Positions 52,150 through 60,532 of a stretch of DNA of 64,000 nucleotides are shown piece after piece (the first letter of the stretch is position 1; each line of letters begins with the position of its first letter). Below the pieces are notes generated by a model. It was not told the origin of the DNA and made no database searches. It saw only the letters and a program-made list of their open reading frames with translations. Source of the stretch: Armatimonadota bacterium. GTDB lineage: Bacteria > Sysuimicrobiota > Sysuimicrobiia > Sysuimicrobiales > Humicultoraceae. The stretch spans positions 1 through 64,000 of the forward strand of contig JAVHLY010000004.1 in the NCBI GenBank assembly GCA_031081585.1, read 5' to 3'. Made by a program: the position numbers and the translations under genes.

Positions 52150-54097
52150 GCTCCACCCCACCACGACCTGGCGCGCCCTGATCTTCCTGGTCGGGGACCT
52201 GCTCATCTGGAGCCTGTCGGTCTGGGCGGCCTTCCTGATCCGCTTCGACGGGGAGATCCCGCCGAGCTACCTCCGGGACATCCCTTACCTGCTGGCCCTG
52301 GTGGTGCCGGTACGGCTGGGCTGGCACGCGGCCTACCGGCTCTACCACCTGACCTGGCGGACCGTGGGGTTGACCGACCTCCTCAACATCCTGAAGGCCA
52401 ACACCCTGGCCTCCCTCATGATCCTGGGCGCAGCCCTGATGCTGCGCACGGTCGACGCCTACGGCGACCTGCCCCGGTCGGTGCTGATCCTGGACTACGT
52501 GCTCAGCAGCGGGGGCGTGGCCCTCTTCCGCATCAGCCGGCGCGGCTGGGCCCTCCACCGCCACGCGCTGCGCATGCGGGGTCGCGGGGGCACCCGGCTG
52601 CTCATCGTCGGAGCGGGGGCGGCCGGCAACCGGATCCTCCAGACCATCGAGGAGTCCGGCCGGGAGCTCTACCAGGTGGTGGGGTTCGTCGACGACGATC
52701 CCGGGAAGCGGGGCGCCTTCATCCGGGGCGTGCGCGTCCTGGGGGGGACGGACGCGCTGGCCCGCCTGATCCGCGAGCAGGCGGTGGAGGAGGTCCTCAT
52801 CGCCATGCCGTCGGTCCCCGCGCCGCGGCTCCGGGAGATCGTGGCCCAGGCCCGGGCCACGGGGATCCAGCGCATCAAGGTGCTGCCCGGCGTCGACGAG
52901 TGGCTGGCGGGGCGCGCCACCCTGAAGGACATCCGCGACGTCAACCTGCACGACCTGCTGCGACGCGCCCCGGTGCGCATCCAGTACGACGCGCTGCGGA
53001 CCTACTTCACGGGCAAGCGCGTCCTGGTCACCGGGGCCGCCGGGTCGATCGGGGCGGAGGTGGTGCGCCAGCTCACCCGCTTCCGGCCGGCTCTGGTGAT
53101 CGCCGCCGACATCAACGAGAGCGCGCTCTTTGAGCTCGAGCAGGAGCTGTTGCAGGCCCGACCCGAGGCGCCGGTGCAGGTCATGCTGGCGGACATCCGG
53201 GACGCCCGGAAGATCGACTGGGCCATGGCCACGGGCCGTCCCGAGGTCGTCGTCCACGCGGCCGCCTACAAGCACGTCCCGATGATGGAGCGCGAAGTGG
53301 AGGAGGCGGTGAAGACCAACGTCTTCGGCACCCTCACGGTGGCCGAGGCCGCTCTGCGCCACGACGTGGAGACGTTCGTCTTCATCTCCAGCGACAAGGC
53401 GGTCCACCCGGGGAACGTCCTGGGAGCGACGAAGCGGGTGGGCGAGCTGATCGTCCAGGCCTTTGGCGCCCGGCAGCGCACCCGTTTCCTGGCCGTGCGC
53501 TTCGGCAACGTGCTGGGCAGCCGGGGTAGCCTGATCCCCCTCATGCTGGAGCAGATCCGGAACGGGGGTCCGGTGACCATCACCCACCCGGACATGACGC
53601 GCTACTTCATGACGATCTCCGAGGCGGTGCTGCTCGTCCTGCAGACGCCGCTGATGACCGCCCCGGGCAGCGTCTTCATGCTCGAGATGGGCAGCCCCAT
53701 CCGCATCGTCGACCTGGTGCGGGACCTCATCCGGCTGGCGGGGCTGGAGGACGATCGGGACATCCCCATCGTCTTCAGCGGCATCCGTGCCGGCGAGAAA
53801 CTCCAGGAGCAGCTCGTGGGGACGGACGAGGAGTTCGTCCCCACCGCCTTCGATGGGATCGGCGAGGTGCGGTCGTCTCGGACCGTAGACGAGGTCACCC
53901 TGCGCCTGGCGCTGCGTGAGCTGCAGGCGCGGGTGGAGGCCATGGACGCCGACGGGGTGCGCTCGCTGCTCCGCCGTATCTGCGAGGCCACATCTGTCCC
54001 AGCGACCCTCGAATGGGCGGGAGCTGGCGCCGGTCTGGCACAGGGGTCGTGGACAGGCGGGCAGGACGTCAGCGCGTTGGGGGGGACGCCATCATGA
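52136..54097 (+). CDS. CapD/FlaA1-like membrane UDP-sugar 4,6-dehydratase
   Basis: 653-aa membrane-anchored SDR enzyme. Four spans fill the first 120 residues (ALIFLVGDLLIWSLSVWAAF). A CoA-binding-like domain carries RLLIVGAGAAGNRIL, and the C-terminal dehydratase domain carries RVLVTGAAGSIGAEV and FISSDKAVHPGNVLGATKR. Members convert UDP-GlcNAc to the 4-keto-6-deoxy sugar, the precursor for the neighbouring aminotransferase. GTG 52136 is preferred because AAGGAGG (52118-52124) precedes it; an earlier in-frame start at 52100 would overlap the aminotransferase gene by 50 bases. Confidence 0.87.
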   Translation: MPLPRLHPTTTWRALIFLVGDLLIWSLSVWAAFLIRFDGEIPPSYLRDIPYLLALVVPVRLGWHAAYRLYHLTWRTVGLTDLLNILKANTLASLMILGAALMLRTVDAYGDLPRSVLILDYVLSSGGVALFRISRRGWALHRHALRMRGRGGTRLLIVGAGAAGNRILQTIEESGRELYQVVGFVDDDPGKRGAFIRGVRVLGGTDALARLIREQAVEEVLIAMPSVPAPRLREIVAQARATGIQRIKVLPGVDEWLAGRATLKDIRDVNLHDLLRRAPVRIQYDALRTYFTGKRVLVTGAAGSIGAEVVRQLTRFRPALVIAADINESALFELEQELLQARPEAPVQVMLADIRDARKIDWAMATGRPEVVVHAAAYKHVPMMEREVEEAVKTNVFGTLTVAEAALRHDVETFVFISSDKAVHPGNVLGATKRVGELIVQAFGARQRTRFLAVRFGNVLGSRGSLIPLMLEQIRNGGPVTITHPDMTRYFMTISEAVLLVLQTPLMTAPGSVFMLEMGSPIRIVDLVRDLIRLAGLEDDRDIPIVFSGIRAGEKLQEQLVGTDEEFVPTAFDGIGEVRSSRTVDEVTLRLALRELQARVEAMDADGVRSLLRRICEATSVPATLEWAGAGAGLAQGSWTGGQDVSALGGTPS

Positions 54098-54630
54098 CGC
54101 TCGTACACCGAGGCCATCACCCGGACATCCGGGGGCTGCACCGGGGGCTGCGGGAGCTGGAGACCCGGTTCCTGGACCTGCAGGAAGTGATGGGCGCGAC
54201 CGGCCTGACGGACGAGAACGCCCTGGAGGCGGTGGACATCATCGTCCGCATCCAGCAGGTCCACCGGGCCGTAGAGGAGGAGCGGGGCCGACGCGACCTG
54301 GCCTTTGCCACCGAGCGGCGCCTGCTGCACCTCAGCGCGTGGGGCCGGTGGCTGCTCCGCAAGGTGGTGGACGAGTACGTTCTCCACGCCCGCGTGGCGT
54401 TGGAGCAGCGGATCCGCAGCGCCCTGCCGGAGCATGCCGCGGAGTACTACCGGCGGGTGGCCGACCTGGTCGACCTGGCCAAGGAGATCGCCGGCATGCC
54501 GGACGAGGTGCTCTCGGAACAACTCTGGCAGGGCGACCTGGCGCAGATGGTCGTCGAGCAGATCCACGTGCTCCCCCGCGACATCAGCCCGCGGGGGGAG
54601 GCCATCTCGACAGAGGCGGTGAGGAGCTGA
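54094..54630 (+). CDS. helical protein of unknown function
   Basis: 178-aa soluble protein, predicted almost all alpha-helical and charged (RGLHRGLRELETRFLDLQEV, RIQQVHRAVEEERGRRDLAF, KVVDEYVLHARVALEQRIRS). No signal peptide, membrane span or known motif is seen, and I do not recognise the family. The start ATG 54094 overlaps the dehydratase stop (ATGA), and it is followed after one base by the PaaK-like gene, whose ribosome-binding site lies in its last codons. The tight fit suggests a partner of the PaaK-like enzyme. Confidence 0.75.
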   Translation: MTLVHRGHHPDIRGLHRGLRELETRFLDLQEVMGATGLTDENALEAVDIIVRIQQVHRAVEEERGRRDLAFATERRLLHLSAWGRWLLRKVVDEYVLHARVALEQRIRSALPEHAAEYYRRVADLVDLAKEIAGMPDEVLSEQLWQGDLAQMVVEQIHVLPRDISPRGEAISTEAVRS

Positions 54631-54631
54631 C

Positions 54632-56290
54632 GTGACCATTGCAGACCTCATGAGCACCCCGCGGCTGCTGCGCAGCCTGGGCGAGTTCTTCGCCACTCCC
54701 CTGACCCCGGCGCGGGCGGCGGCTCTCGTCCGTCAGCGCCTGGAGCAGCGCGAGGAGCGCTTCCTGGCCCACGTGGACCGGGTCATCTTCGGTGTGCCCC
54801 ACAGTCCGTACCGCGCGCTGCTGCAGTCTGTCGGGTGCGACCGGCCGGCCCTGGCACAGGCCGTCCGCGCCCACGGTCTCGAGGGAGCGCTGGCCCAGCT
54901 GCGTGACGCCGGCGTCTACCTCTCCTACGAGGAGTTCAACGGGCGTCGCGAGGTCGTGCGCGGCGGGCGGACCTTCCGGTTCACCCGGGCCGATTTCGAC
55001 AACCCCCTCCGCGACGTGGATCTGGAGGTCCGCAGCGGGGGGACCCGCAGCCGCGGCACGCCGGTGGTGGTCGCCCTCAGGACCATCGCCGAGAACCGGG
55101 CCGTGGCCTTCCAGCTGATGTTCCAGGCCGCCGGGGTGGACGCCCCGCCTGTGGTCTGGCTGCCGGGCTTCCCCTCCGGATCGGGGGTCTTCTTCTGGCT
55201 CGCCCTGGCCCACATCGGCCGACCGGCGGTCCGATGGTTCACCGTCACCGATCCGCGCGGCCCCTCCGTCGCGCCGCGCCACCGCTGGCTGATCACGCTG
55301 GCCCGCCTGGTGGCCCGCCGGCGGGGGTGGCAACTGCCCGTCCCGGAGCACGCGCCCCTGTCGGCCCCGGAGCCTGTCCTGGAGGCGGTCCTCCGTACGC
55401 GCGACCGTTTCGGCCGATGCGCCGTGATCTCCACGCCCAGCGGAGCGGTGCGGGTGGCCACGCTGGCGCGGCGCCGCGGGGAGCGGCTGGAGGGGGTGGA
55501 CTTCTTCGTGGGGTCCGAGCCGCTCACAGAGGGCAAGGCGGAGGAGATTCGCCGCAGCGGCGCCCGGGTCTGGCCGCGCTATGTCTTCACCGAGGGGGGC
55601 GCGGTAGGAGTCGGGTGTGGCCGTCCTGGGAGCGTCGACGACATGCACCTGATGGCCGACAGCTTTGCGCTCATCCTCAACCGCCGGCCCATGCCGGGGA
55701 TCGGGGAACGCGATGCGTACATGTTCACCTCGCTGCTGCAGTTTGCGCCCAAGGTCATGCTGAACGTCGAGAGCGACGACTTCGGCACGGTAACGTCGCG
55801 CCGCTGCGGGTGTCCGCTGGACAGCCTCGGGCTCGACCGGCACCTGGCCCAGGTGCGCTCCTTCACCAAGCTCACCGGCGAGGGGGCGACGGTGCTGGGG
55901 ACGGAAGCCGTGCGCATCGTCGAGGAGGTCCTCCCGCGGACATTCGGGGGGAGCAGTCTGGACTACCAGCTCCTCGAGACGGAGGATGAAGACCACCTCA
56001 CCCGCCTCTTCCTGGTGGTCAGCCCGGAAGTCGGGGCGCTGGACGAAGAGGCGGTGCGACGCACCTTCATCGACGAGTTGTGGCGCGCCGGCGTCGGGCT
56101 CTCCGAGGTCTGGTTCCCCGGCCAGGGGGAGACGGTCCGCGTTCTGCGGCGGGAGCCCGTCCAGACGCCGGGGGGGAAACTGCTGCCGTTCTACTCGACC
56201 ATCCGTCGCGACGGGGACGCCTCTGCAGCCAGCGTCTCCGCCCCCGCTGCGGGCAGCCGGTCGGCGGTGGGAAGAGGGGTGACCCGATGA
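54632..56290 (+). CDS. PaaK/CapK-like adenylate-forming enzyme
   Basis: 552-aa member of the ANL superfamily, closest in style to phenylacetate-CoA ligase and coenzyme F390 synthetase relatives found in capsule loci. A glycine/threonine-rich ATP loop (RSGGTRSRGTPV, about 134-145) is a variant of the usual SSGTTGKP. A central YVFTEGGAVGVGCG follows. The hinge region has ESDDFGTVTSRRCGCPLDSLG with a Cys-x-Cys, then SFTKLTGEGATVLG. It may activate an acid for attachment to the polysaccharide or lipid. The Lys for adenylation in PGGKLLPF is present near the C-terminus. GTG 54632 follows GAGGAG. Confidence 0.72.
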   Translation: MTIADLMSTPRLLRSLGEFFATPLTPARAAALVRQRLEQREERFLAHVDRVIFGVPHSPYRALLQSVGCDRPALAQAVRAHGLEGALAQLRDAGVYLSYEEFNGRREVVRGGRTFRFTRADFDNPLRDVDLEVRSGGTRSRGTPVVVALRTIAENRAVAFQLMFQAAGVDAPPVVWLPGFPSGSGVFFWLALAHIGRPAVRWFTVTDPRGPSVAPRHRWLITLARLVARRRGWQLPVPEHAPLSAPEPVLEAVLRTRDRFGRCAVISTPSGAVRVATLARRRGERLEGVDFFVGSEPLTEGKAEEIRRSGARVWPRYVFTEGGAVGVGCGRPGSVDDMHLMADSFALILNRRPMPGIGERDAYMFTSLLQFAPKVMLNVESDDFGTVTSRRCGCPLDSLGLDRHLAQVRSFTKLTGEGATVLGTEAVRIVEEVLPRTFGGSSLDYQLLETEDEDHLTRLFLVVSPEVGALDEEAVRRTFIDELWRAGVGLSEVWFPGQGETVRVLRREPVQTPGGKLLPFYSTIRRDGDASAASVSAPAAGSRSAVGRGVTR

Positions 56291-56730
56291 CCGGTCTGAG
56301 CCTGGCTCAGGCCTTGGCTGCCGTGGAGGCCGCGCGGGCGGAAGCGGTGCGGCTCGGGGTGGCCCTGGGGATCGCCGTGGTCGACGCGGCGGGCCATCCC
56401 GTCGTCGTCGTCCGCATGGACGGGGCCATCTTCCTGGCCCCCGAGCTGGCCCTGAAGAAGGCCTTCACCGCGGCCGCCTTCCGCCGCCCCACCAGCGCCA
56501 TCGCGCCGCGCCTGACCACCAGTGACTTCTGGATGCAGGCCCCCGCCGTGGCGCAGGGGCGCATCCTGGCCAGCGGCGGGGGTGTGCCGCTCCTCGTCGA
56601 CGGGACCCTCGTCGGGGCGGTGGGGACGAGCGGGGGCACCAGTGAGCAGGACGACCTCTGCGCGCAGGCGGCCGCCGCCGCGGTGGCCGGGGGGGACGGG
56701 CGAGCGGCGGCCGGGGGGGACGGGCGATGA
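56287..56730 (+). CDS. GlcG/HbpS-family heme-degrading/binding-like protein
   Basis: 147-aa protein of the GlcG/HbpS (DUF336) family: ALAAVEAARAEAVRLGVALG, VVDAAGHPVVVVRMDGA, ALKKAFTAAAF and GGVPLLVDGTLVGAVGTSGG. Members bind heme or small molecules, and several sit beside catabolic acyl-CoA genes as here; the biochemical role is unclear. The C-terminus carries two copies of AGGDGR from a DNA repeat. ATGA overlaps join it to the PaaK-like gene before and the CoA-transferase after. Confidence 0.83.
   Translation: MTGLSLAQALAAVEAARAEAVRLGVALGIAVVDAAGHPVVVVRMDGAIFLAPELALKKAFTAAAFRRPTSAIAPRLTTSDFWMQAPAVAQGRILASGGGVPLLVDGTLVGAVGTSGGTSEQDDLCAQAAAAAVAGGDGRAAAGGDGR
56685..56727 (+). repeat. perfect 19-bp direct repeat at a gene 3' end
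   Basis: GGCCGGGGGGGACGGGCGA occurs at 56685-56703 and 56709-56727, a 24-base period that keeps the frame and adds eight residues to the GlcG-like protein. The second copy ends at the ATGA junction with the next gene. Runs of seven G inside it are prone to slippage. Confidence 0.75.
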
Positions 56731-57956
56731 GCACCGACCGACCGGAGCGCCCACCGGCGGCGGGGCCGCTCGCCGGGGTGCGCGTCGTGGAGCTCGGCCA
56801 CATGATCGCCGGGCCCTTCGCCACCCTGCTGCTGAGCTACTTCGGCGCCGAGGTCATCAAGGTGGAGTCCCGGCACCGCATGGACGGCTTTCGGCGGCGC
56901 GAGGCGGCGACGAACTACCTGACCCGGGCCTTCGGCGACTTCAACCGCAACAAGCGCTCCCTCACCCTGAACCTGCAGCAGCCGCGGGGGCGCGAGCTGC
57001 TGGGGCGGCTGTTGGCCCGCAGCGACGCGCTCCTGGAGAACTTCAGCGCCCGCGTCCTGCCCCAGTGGGGGCTCGACTGGCCGACGCTGCACCGCCGCTA
57101 CCCGCGGCTCGTCGTCGTGCGCATGCAGGGGCTCGGAGCCACGGGCCCGCACCGCGACTTCGTCACCTTCGGCCCGTCCATCCTGGCGCTCACCGGCTTC
57201 ACCTACCTGTGGAACGCGCCGGGCGCCGACGAGGTGGTCGGCTCCCAGACCGCCCACGCCGACTACATCGCCGGCGTCCACGCTGCGGTGGCGGTCATGG
57301 CGGGCCTGCACCACCGCGCCCGCACCGGCGAGGGCCTCTACGTCGACGTCTCCCAGGCCGAGGCCACGGCCGCCCTGCTCGGCCCGGCGTACCTGGAATG
57401 GCTGCTGCTGGGCCGCGAGGCCCGACCGGTAGGCAACACCCGCCGGGAGTACGCCCCGGGCGGGTGCTACCGCTGCGCCGGCGAGGACGAGTGGTGCGTC
57501 ATCACCGTCCGCACCGAGGCGGAGTGGGAGGCGCTGGTGCGGGCCACCGGGTGCACCGAATGGGCGCTCGATCCGCGCTTCCGCGACCGCACCCAGCGCA
57601 CGCTCCACCGCCAGGCCCTCGACGCCGCGCTGGAGACCTGGACGCGCCGGCGCCCGGCCGCCGAGGTCGTCCGGTTGCTGCGGGCCGCGGGCGTGCCGGC
57701 AGGGCAGGTCAAGAAGGGCAGCGACCTGCTGGCCGACCCGCACCTGCGGGCGCGCGGCTTCATCCACCACGTCGACCACCCCGCCTTCCGGCCGATCAGC
57801 TACCCGGGGGCTCCCGTGCGCCTGGTCGGCCACGAAGCCGCGACGCGCCGTCCGGCACCGACGCTGGGCCAGGACACCGAGGCGGTGCTGCGCGAGGTCC
57901 TGGAGTTGAACGCCGAGGAGATCGAGCGCTACCGGGCCGAGGAGGTGCTGGTGTGA
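56727..57956 (+). CDS. CaiB/BaiF-type (class III) CoA-transferase
   Basis: 409-aa enzyme moving CoA between carboxylic acids. It opens GPLAGVRVVELGHMIAGPFA, followed by FGAEVIKVESRHRMD, DFNRNKRSLTLNL and RMQGLGATGPHRD. The catalytic Asp is in SQTAHADYIAGVHAA. The C-terminal part has KKGSDLLADPHLRARGF. The ATG overlaps the preceding stop. With the second CoA-transferase next door it may form an alpha/beta pair like BbsEF or SmtAB. The substrate is unknown. Confidence 0.87.
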   Translation: MSTDRPERPPAAGPLAGVRVVELGHMIAGPFATLLLSYFGAEVIKVESRHRMDGFRRREAATNYLTRAFGDFNRNKRSLTLNLQQPRGRELLGRLLARSDALLENFSARVLPQWGLDWPTLHRRYPRLVVVRMQGLGATGPHRDFVTFGPSILALTGFTYLWNAPGADEVVGSQTAHADYIAGVHAAVAVMAGLHHRARTGEGLYVDVSQAEATAALLGPAYLEWLLLGREARPVGNTRREYAPGGCYRCAGEDEWCVITVRTEAEWEALVRATGCTEWALDPRFRDRTQRTLHRQALDAALETWTRRRPAAEVVRLLRAAGVPAGQVKKGSDLLADPHLRARGFIHHVDHPAFRPISYPGAPVRLVGHEAATRRPAPTLGQDTEAVLREVLELNAEEIERYRAEEVLV

Positions 57957-57984
57957 GCGTGCGGGGCGTCGGGGAGGGACCGGG

Positions 57985-59199
57985 ATGAGTGTGCGGCGGC
58001 CGGAGACCGCGGCCCTCCCCGAGGCGGTCCCACGCCTGCCGCTACCGCAGCCGCTCCGCGGGGTGCGGGTGCTGGAGGTGGCGGACCGGCGCGTGGCCTA
58101 TGCCGGACGCCTGCTGGCCGGGCTGGGAGCCGAGGTGATCCTCATCGAACCGCCGGAGCGGCGCCGCGACGCGCCCACGCCCGCGGACCTCTACTTCCGG
58201 ACCGGGAAGAAGGCGGTCACGCTGGACCTCGCCGTCGCCGCCGGGCGCCACACCCTGTTCCGCCTGGCCGCGTATGCCGACGTCCTGCTGGTGGCCGGCC
58301 CGCCGGGGGAGCGGCGGCGGCTGGGGCTGACCTTCGAGGACCTCCACCCGGCGTTTCCCCGCCTGGTGGTGGGGAGCATCGCCGACTTCGGCCTGAGCGG
58401 CCCGGACGCCGACCGCCCGGCCAACGAGCTCGTGGCCTTCGCCGAGAGCGGGCTGATGTACATCAGTGGCAGGCCGGGCGAGCCGCCGGTGGCCGCCCCG
58501 CCCCACCACGCCGCCGACCTGGCCGGCGCCTACCTGGCCTTCGGAGTGCTGGTGGCCCTGTGGGAGCGCGCGCACACGCGGCGCGGCCGGGAGGTGGAGG
58601 TGTCCGTCCAGGAGGCCCTGGCCGTCGAGGAGCACACCATCTCCACTGCCTCGGACGAGGGGCGCGACCTGGTGCGCGTGGGCAGCCAGCACATGGTGGC
58701 GGTCCCGGGGTCGGTCTTCCGGGTGAAGGACGGCTACGTCCACGCCTACGTGGCCGACACCATGCCGGGGTCGTGGGAGCGGCTGCTGGAGTGGATGGGC
58801 CACCCGCCGGAGCTGGCCGACGAGCGCTACCGCCAGGGCCTCTACCGCCGCGCCCACGTCGAGGAGATCACTCCGGTGGTGGCCCGCTTCTTCGCCCGCT
58901 TCACCCGCCAGGAGCTTTACCTGGAAGGGCAGCGCCGGCGGTTGTGCATCACCCCGGTGAACACGCCGCGCGAGTACCTGGAGGACGTCCAGACCCGCGC
59001 GCGCGGGTTCGTCGTGCAGGCGCACGTACCGGGGCACGGATGGGTCGGCGTGCCGGGCGGCCCCTTCCTGCTGAACGGGCACCGCGTGCCCTTGCCCCCG
59101 GTGCCGCGCGTGGGCGAGCACAACCGTGAGGTCTACCTGGGCCTGGTGGGCTACGGCGAAGAGGAGCTGGCGGTCCTGACCCAGGGCGGCGTCATCTGA
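57985..59199 (+). CDS. CaiB/BaiF-type (class III) CoA-transferase, second copy
   Basis: 404-aa paralog of the preceding gene, clearly divergent. It starts LRGVRVLEVADRRVAYAGRL, then LGAEVILIEPPERRRD and YFRTGKKAVTLDL. The catalytic Asp lies in HHAADLAGAYLAFG. The N-terminal pocket is degenerate relative to the first copy (VADRRVAYAG instead of LGHMIAGPFA), as expected for unequal subunits of a heteromer. GGGAGGGACCGGG precedes ATG 57985. Its last codons are part of a tandem repeat that continues past the stop. Confidence 0.85.
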   Translation: MSVRRPETAALPEAVPRLPLPQPLRGVRVLEVADRRVAYAGRLLAGLGAEVILIEPPERRRDAPTPADLYFRTGKKAVTLDLAVAAGRHTLFRLAAYADVLLVAGPPGERRRLGLTFEDLHPAFPRLVVGSIADFGLSGPDADRPANELVAFAESGLMYISGRPGEPPVAAPPHHAADLAGAYLAFGVLVALWERAHTRRGREVEVSVQEALAVEEHTISTASDEGRDLVRVGSQHMVAVPGSVFRVKDGYVHAYVADTMPGSWERLLEWMGHPPELADERYRQGLYRRAHVEEITPVVARFFARFTRQELYLEGQRRRLCITPVNTPREYLEDVQTRARGFVVQAHVPGHGWVGVPGGPFLLNGHRVPLPPVPRVGEHNREVYLGLVGYGEEELAVLTQGGVI

Positions 59200-59257
59200 C
59201 CCGATCCAGCGCGGCGTCCGACCCGACCCAGCGCGGCGTCCGACCCGACCCAGCGCG
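59178..59257 (+). repeat. 22-bp tandem repeat spanning a stop codon
   Basis: A degenerate copy in the last codons of the CoA-transferase gene (59178-59197) is followed by GACCCGATCCAGCGCGGCGTCC (59198-59219), an almost identical unit (59220-59241) and a partial third (59242-59257). The TGA stop lies at the first junction. The array seems to have grown by duplication of the gene's 3' end into the gap. No function is evident; the gap then supplies AGGAGG for the next gene. Confidence 0.7.
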
Positions 59258-59304
59258 CGCACGACCGCGACGCTGCGCGACACGAACACGCAGGAGGCAC
59301 AGCC

Positions 59305-60474
59305 GTGGAGTTCACCGTCCCCGAGGAGTACCAGGCGCTGCGGCGGCGTGTCCGCGCCTTCGTGGAGCGGGAGCTGCTGCCCCTCGAGCGCACCCTGCCG
59401 GAGGCGCCCGACCTCCCCGACGACCTGCGCCGCCAGCTGCAGGAGAAGGCCAAGGCAGAAGGGCTGTGGGCGCTCGACGTGCGCCGGGAGTTCGGCGGGC
59501 AGGGACTCCCCAACCTCGGCATGGTGATGGTGTGGGAGGAACTCGGCCGCTCCACCGTGCCGCCGCTGCGGGCCCCGTCGGTGCTCACGCCCCGCATCGG
59601 CGCGCTCTACCACTGCACCCCCGAGCAGCGCGAGCGCTTCCTCGACCCCATCGTGCGGGGGGAGAAGCGCACCGCCTTCGCGCTCACCGAACCCTGGGGC
59701 GGCTCGGACGCCGCCGGCAACATGCGCACCCGTGCCGTGCGCGACGGGGATCACTGGGTGCTCACCGGCCGCAAGGTCTTCGTCGGTGGAGCGGACAAGG
59801 CCGACGTCGTCCAGGTCTTCGCCCTCACCGACCCGGAGAAGCGGGCGCGCGGCGGGATCACCTGCTTCCTGGTCGAGCGCGGCACCCCGGGCTTCCGCCT
59901 GGGGCGGCAGTTCCAGCTGATGGTGGCGGACAGCCCCTGGGAGCTGATCTTCGAGGAGTGCCGCGTGCCGCACGCCAACGTGCTGGGGCCGGTGGGCGAA
60001 GGCTTCCGCCTGGCGCAGCAGCACCTGACCCGTGACCGCATCTTCCACGGGGCGAAGGCGGTGGGGATGGCGGAGCGGGCCCTGGAGCTGGCCATCGACT
60101 ACGCCCGCGACCGCGTCACCTTCGGGGCGCCCATTGCGGAGCGGCAGGCCGTCCAGTGGATGTTCGCCGAGTCGGCGATGGAGATCCACGCCACACGCCT
60201 CATGACCTACCACGCCGCCTGGAAGCTCGACCAGGGCCTGGACGTCCGCCAGGAGGCCTCCATCGTCAAGGCCTTCGGGACGGAGATGCTGGGCCGCGTC
60301 ACCGACCGGGCCCTGCAGGTCTTCGGGGCCATCGGGCTCTCCAAGGACCTGCCCATCGAGCGCATGTTCCGTGACGCCCGCAGCCGGCGCATTGGGGAGG
60401 GCACCTCGGAGATCCAGCGCATGGTCATCGCCCGGACGCTCTTGCGCGATCCGCGCCGGGTGCGGCTGGTGTGA
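59305..60474 (+). CDS. acyl-CoA dehydrogenase
   Basis: 389-aa FAD enzyme. N-terminal helices begin FTVPEEYQALRRRVRAFVER. Flavin and substrate motifs are FALTEPWGGSDAAGN, HWVLTGRKVFVGGA and DRVTFGAPIAERQAVQ. The catalytic Glu is expected in IGEGTSEIQRM. It would introduce a double bond into the CoA-thioester made by the CoA-transferases. GTG 59305 follows AGGAGG with 7-base spacing. The downstream partial enoyl-CoA hydratase-like gene would hydrate the product. Confidence 0.9.
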   Translation: MEFTVPEEYQALRRRVRAFVERELLPLERTLPEAPDLPDDLRRQLQEKAKAEGLWALDVRREFGGQGLPNLGMVMVWEELGRSTVPPLRAPSVLTPRIGALYHCTPEQRERFLDPIVRGEKRTAFALTEPWGGSDAAGNMRTRAVRDGDHWVLTGRKVFVGGADKADVVQVFALTDPEKRARGGITCFLVERGTPGFRLGRQFQLMVADSPWELIFEECRVPHANVLGPVGEGFRLAQQHLTRDRIFHGAKAVGMAERALELAIDYARDRVTFGAPIAERQAVQWMFAESAMEIHATRLMTYHAAWKLDQGLDVRQEASIVKAFGTEMLGRVTDRALQVFGAIGLSKDLPIERMFRDARSRRIGEGTSEIQRMVIARTLLRDPRRVRLV

Positions 60475-60532
60475 CCGGAAAGCCCCATCCCCCCTGCGGG
60501 ATGCACCCGACACCGTGAGGAGCGTGAGTCCC

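Noticed and set aside
26120-56290. Genomic island inserted at the tRNA
   Set aside because: No integrase, transposase or matching distal attachment repeat was found, and GC content looks uniform by eye; reported only as a low-interest observation.
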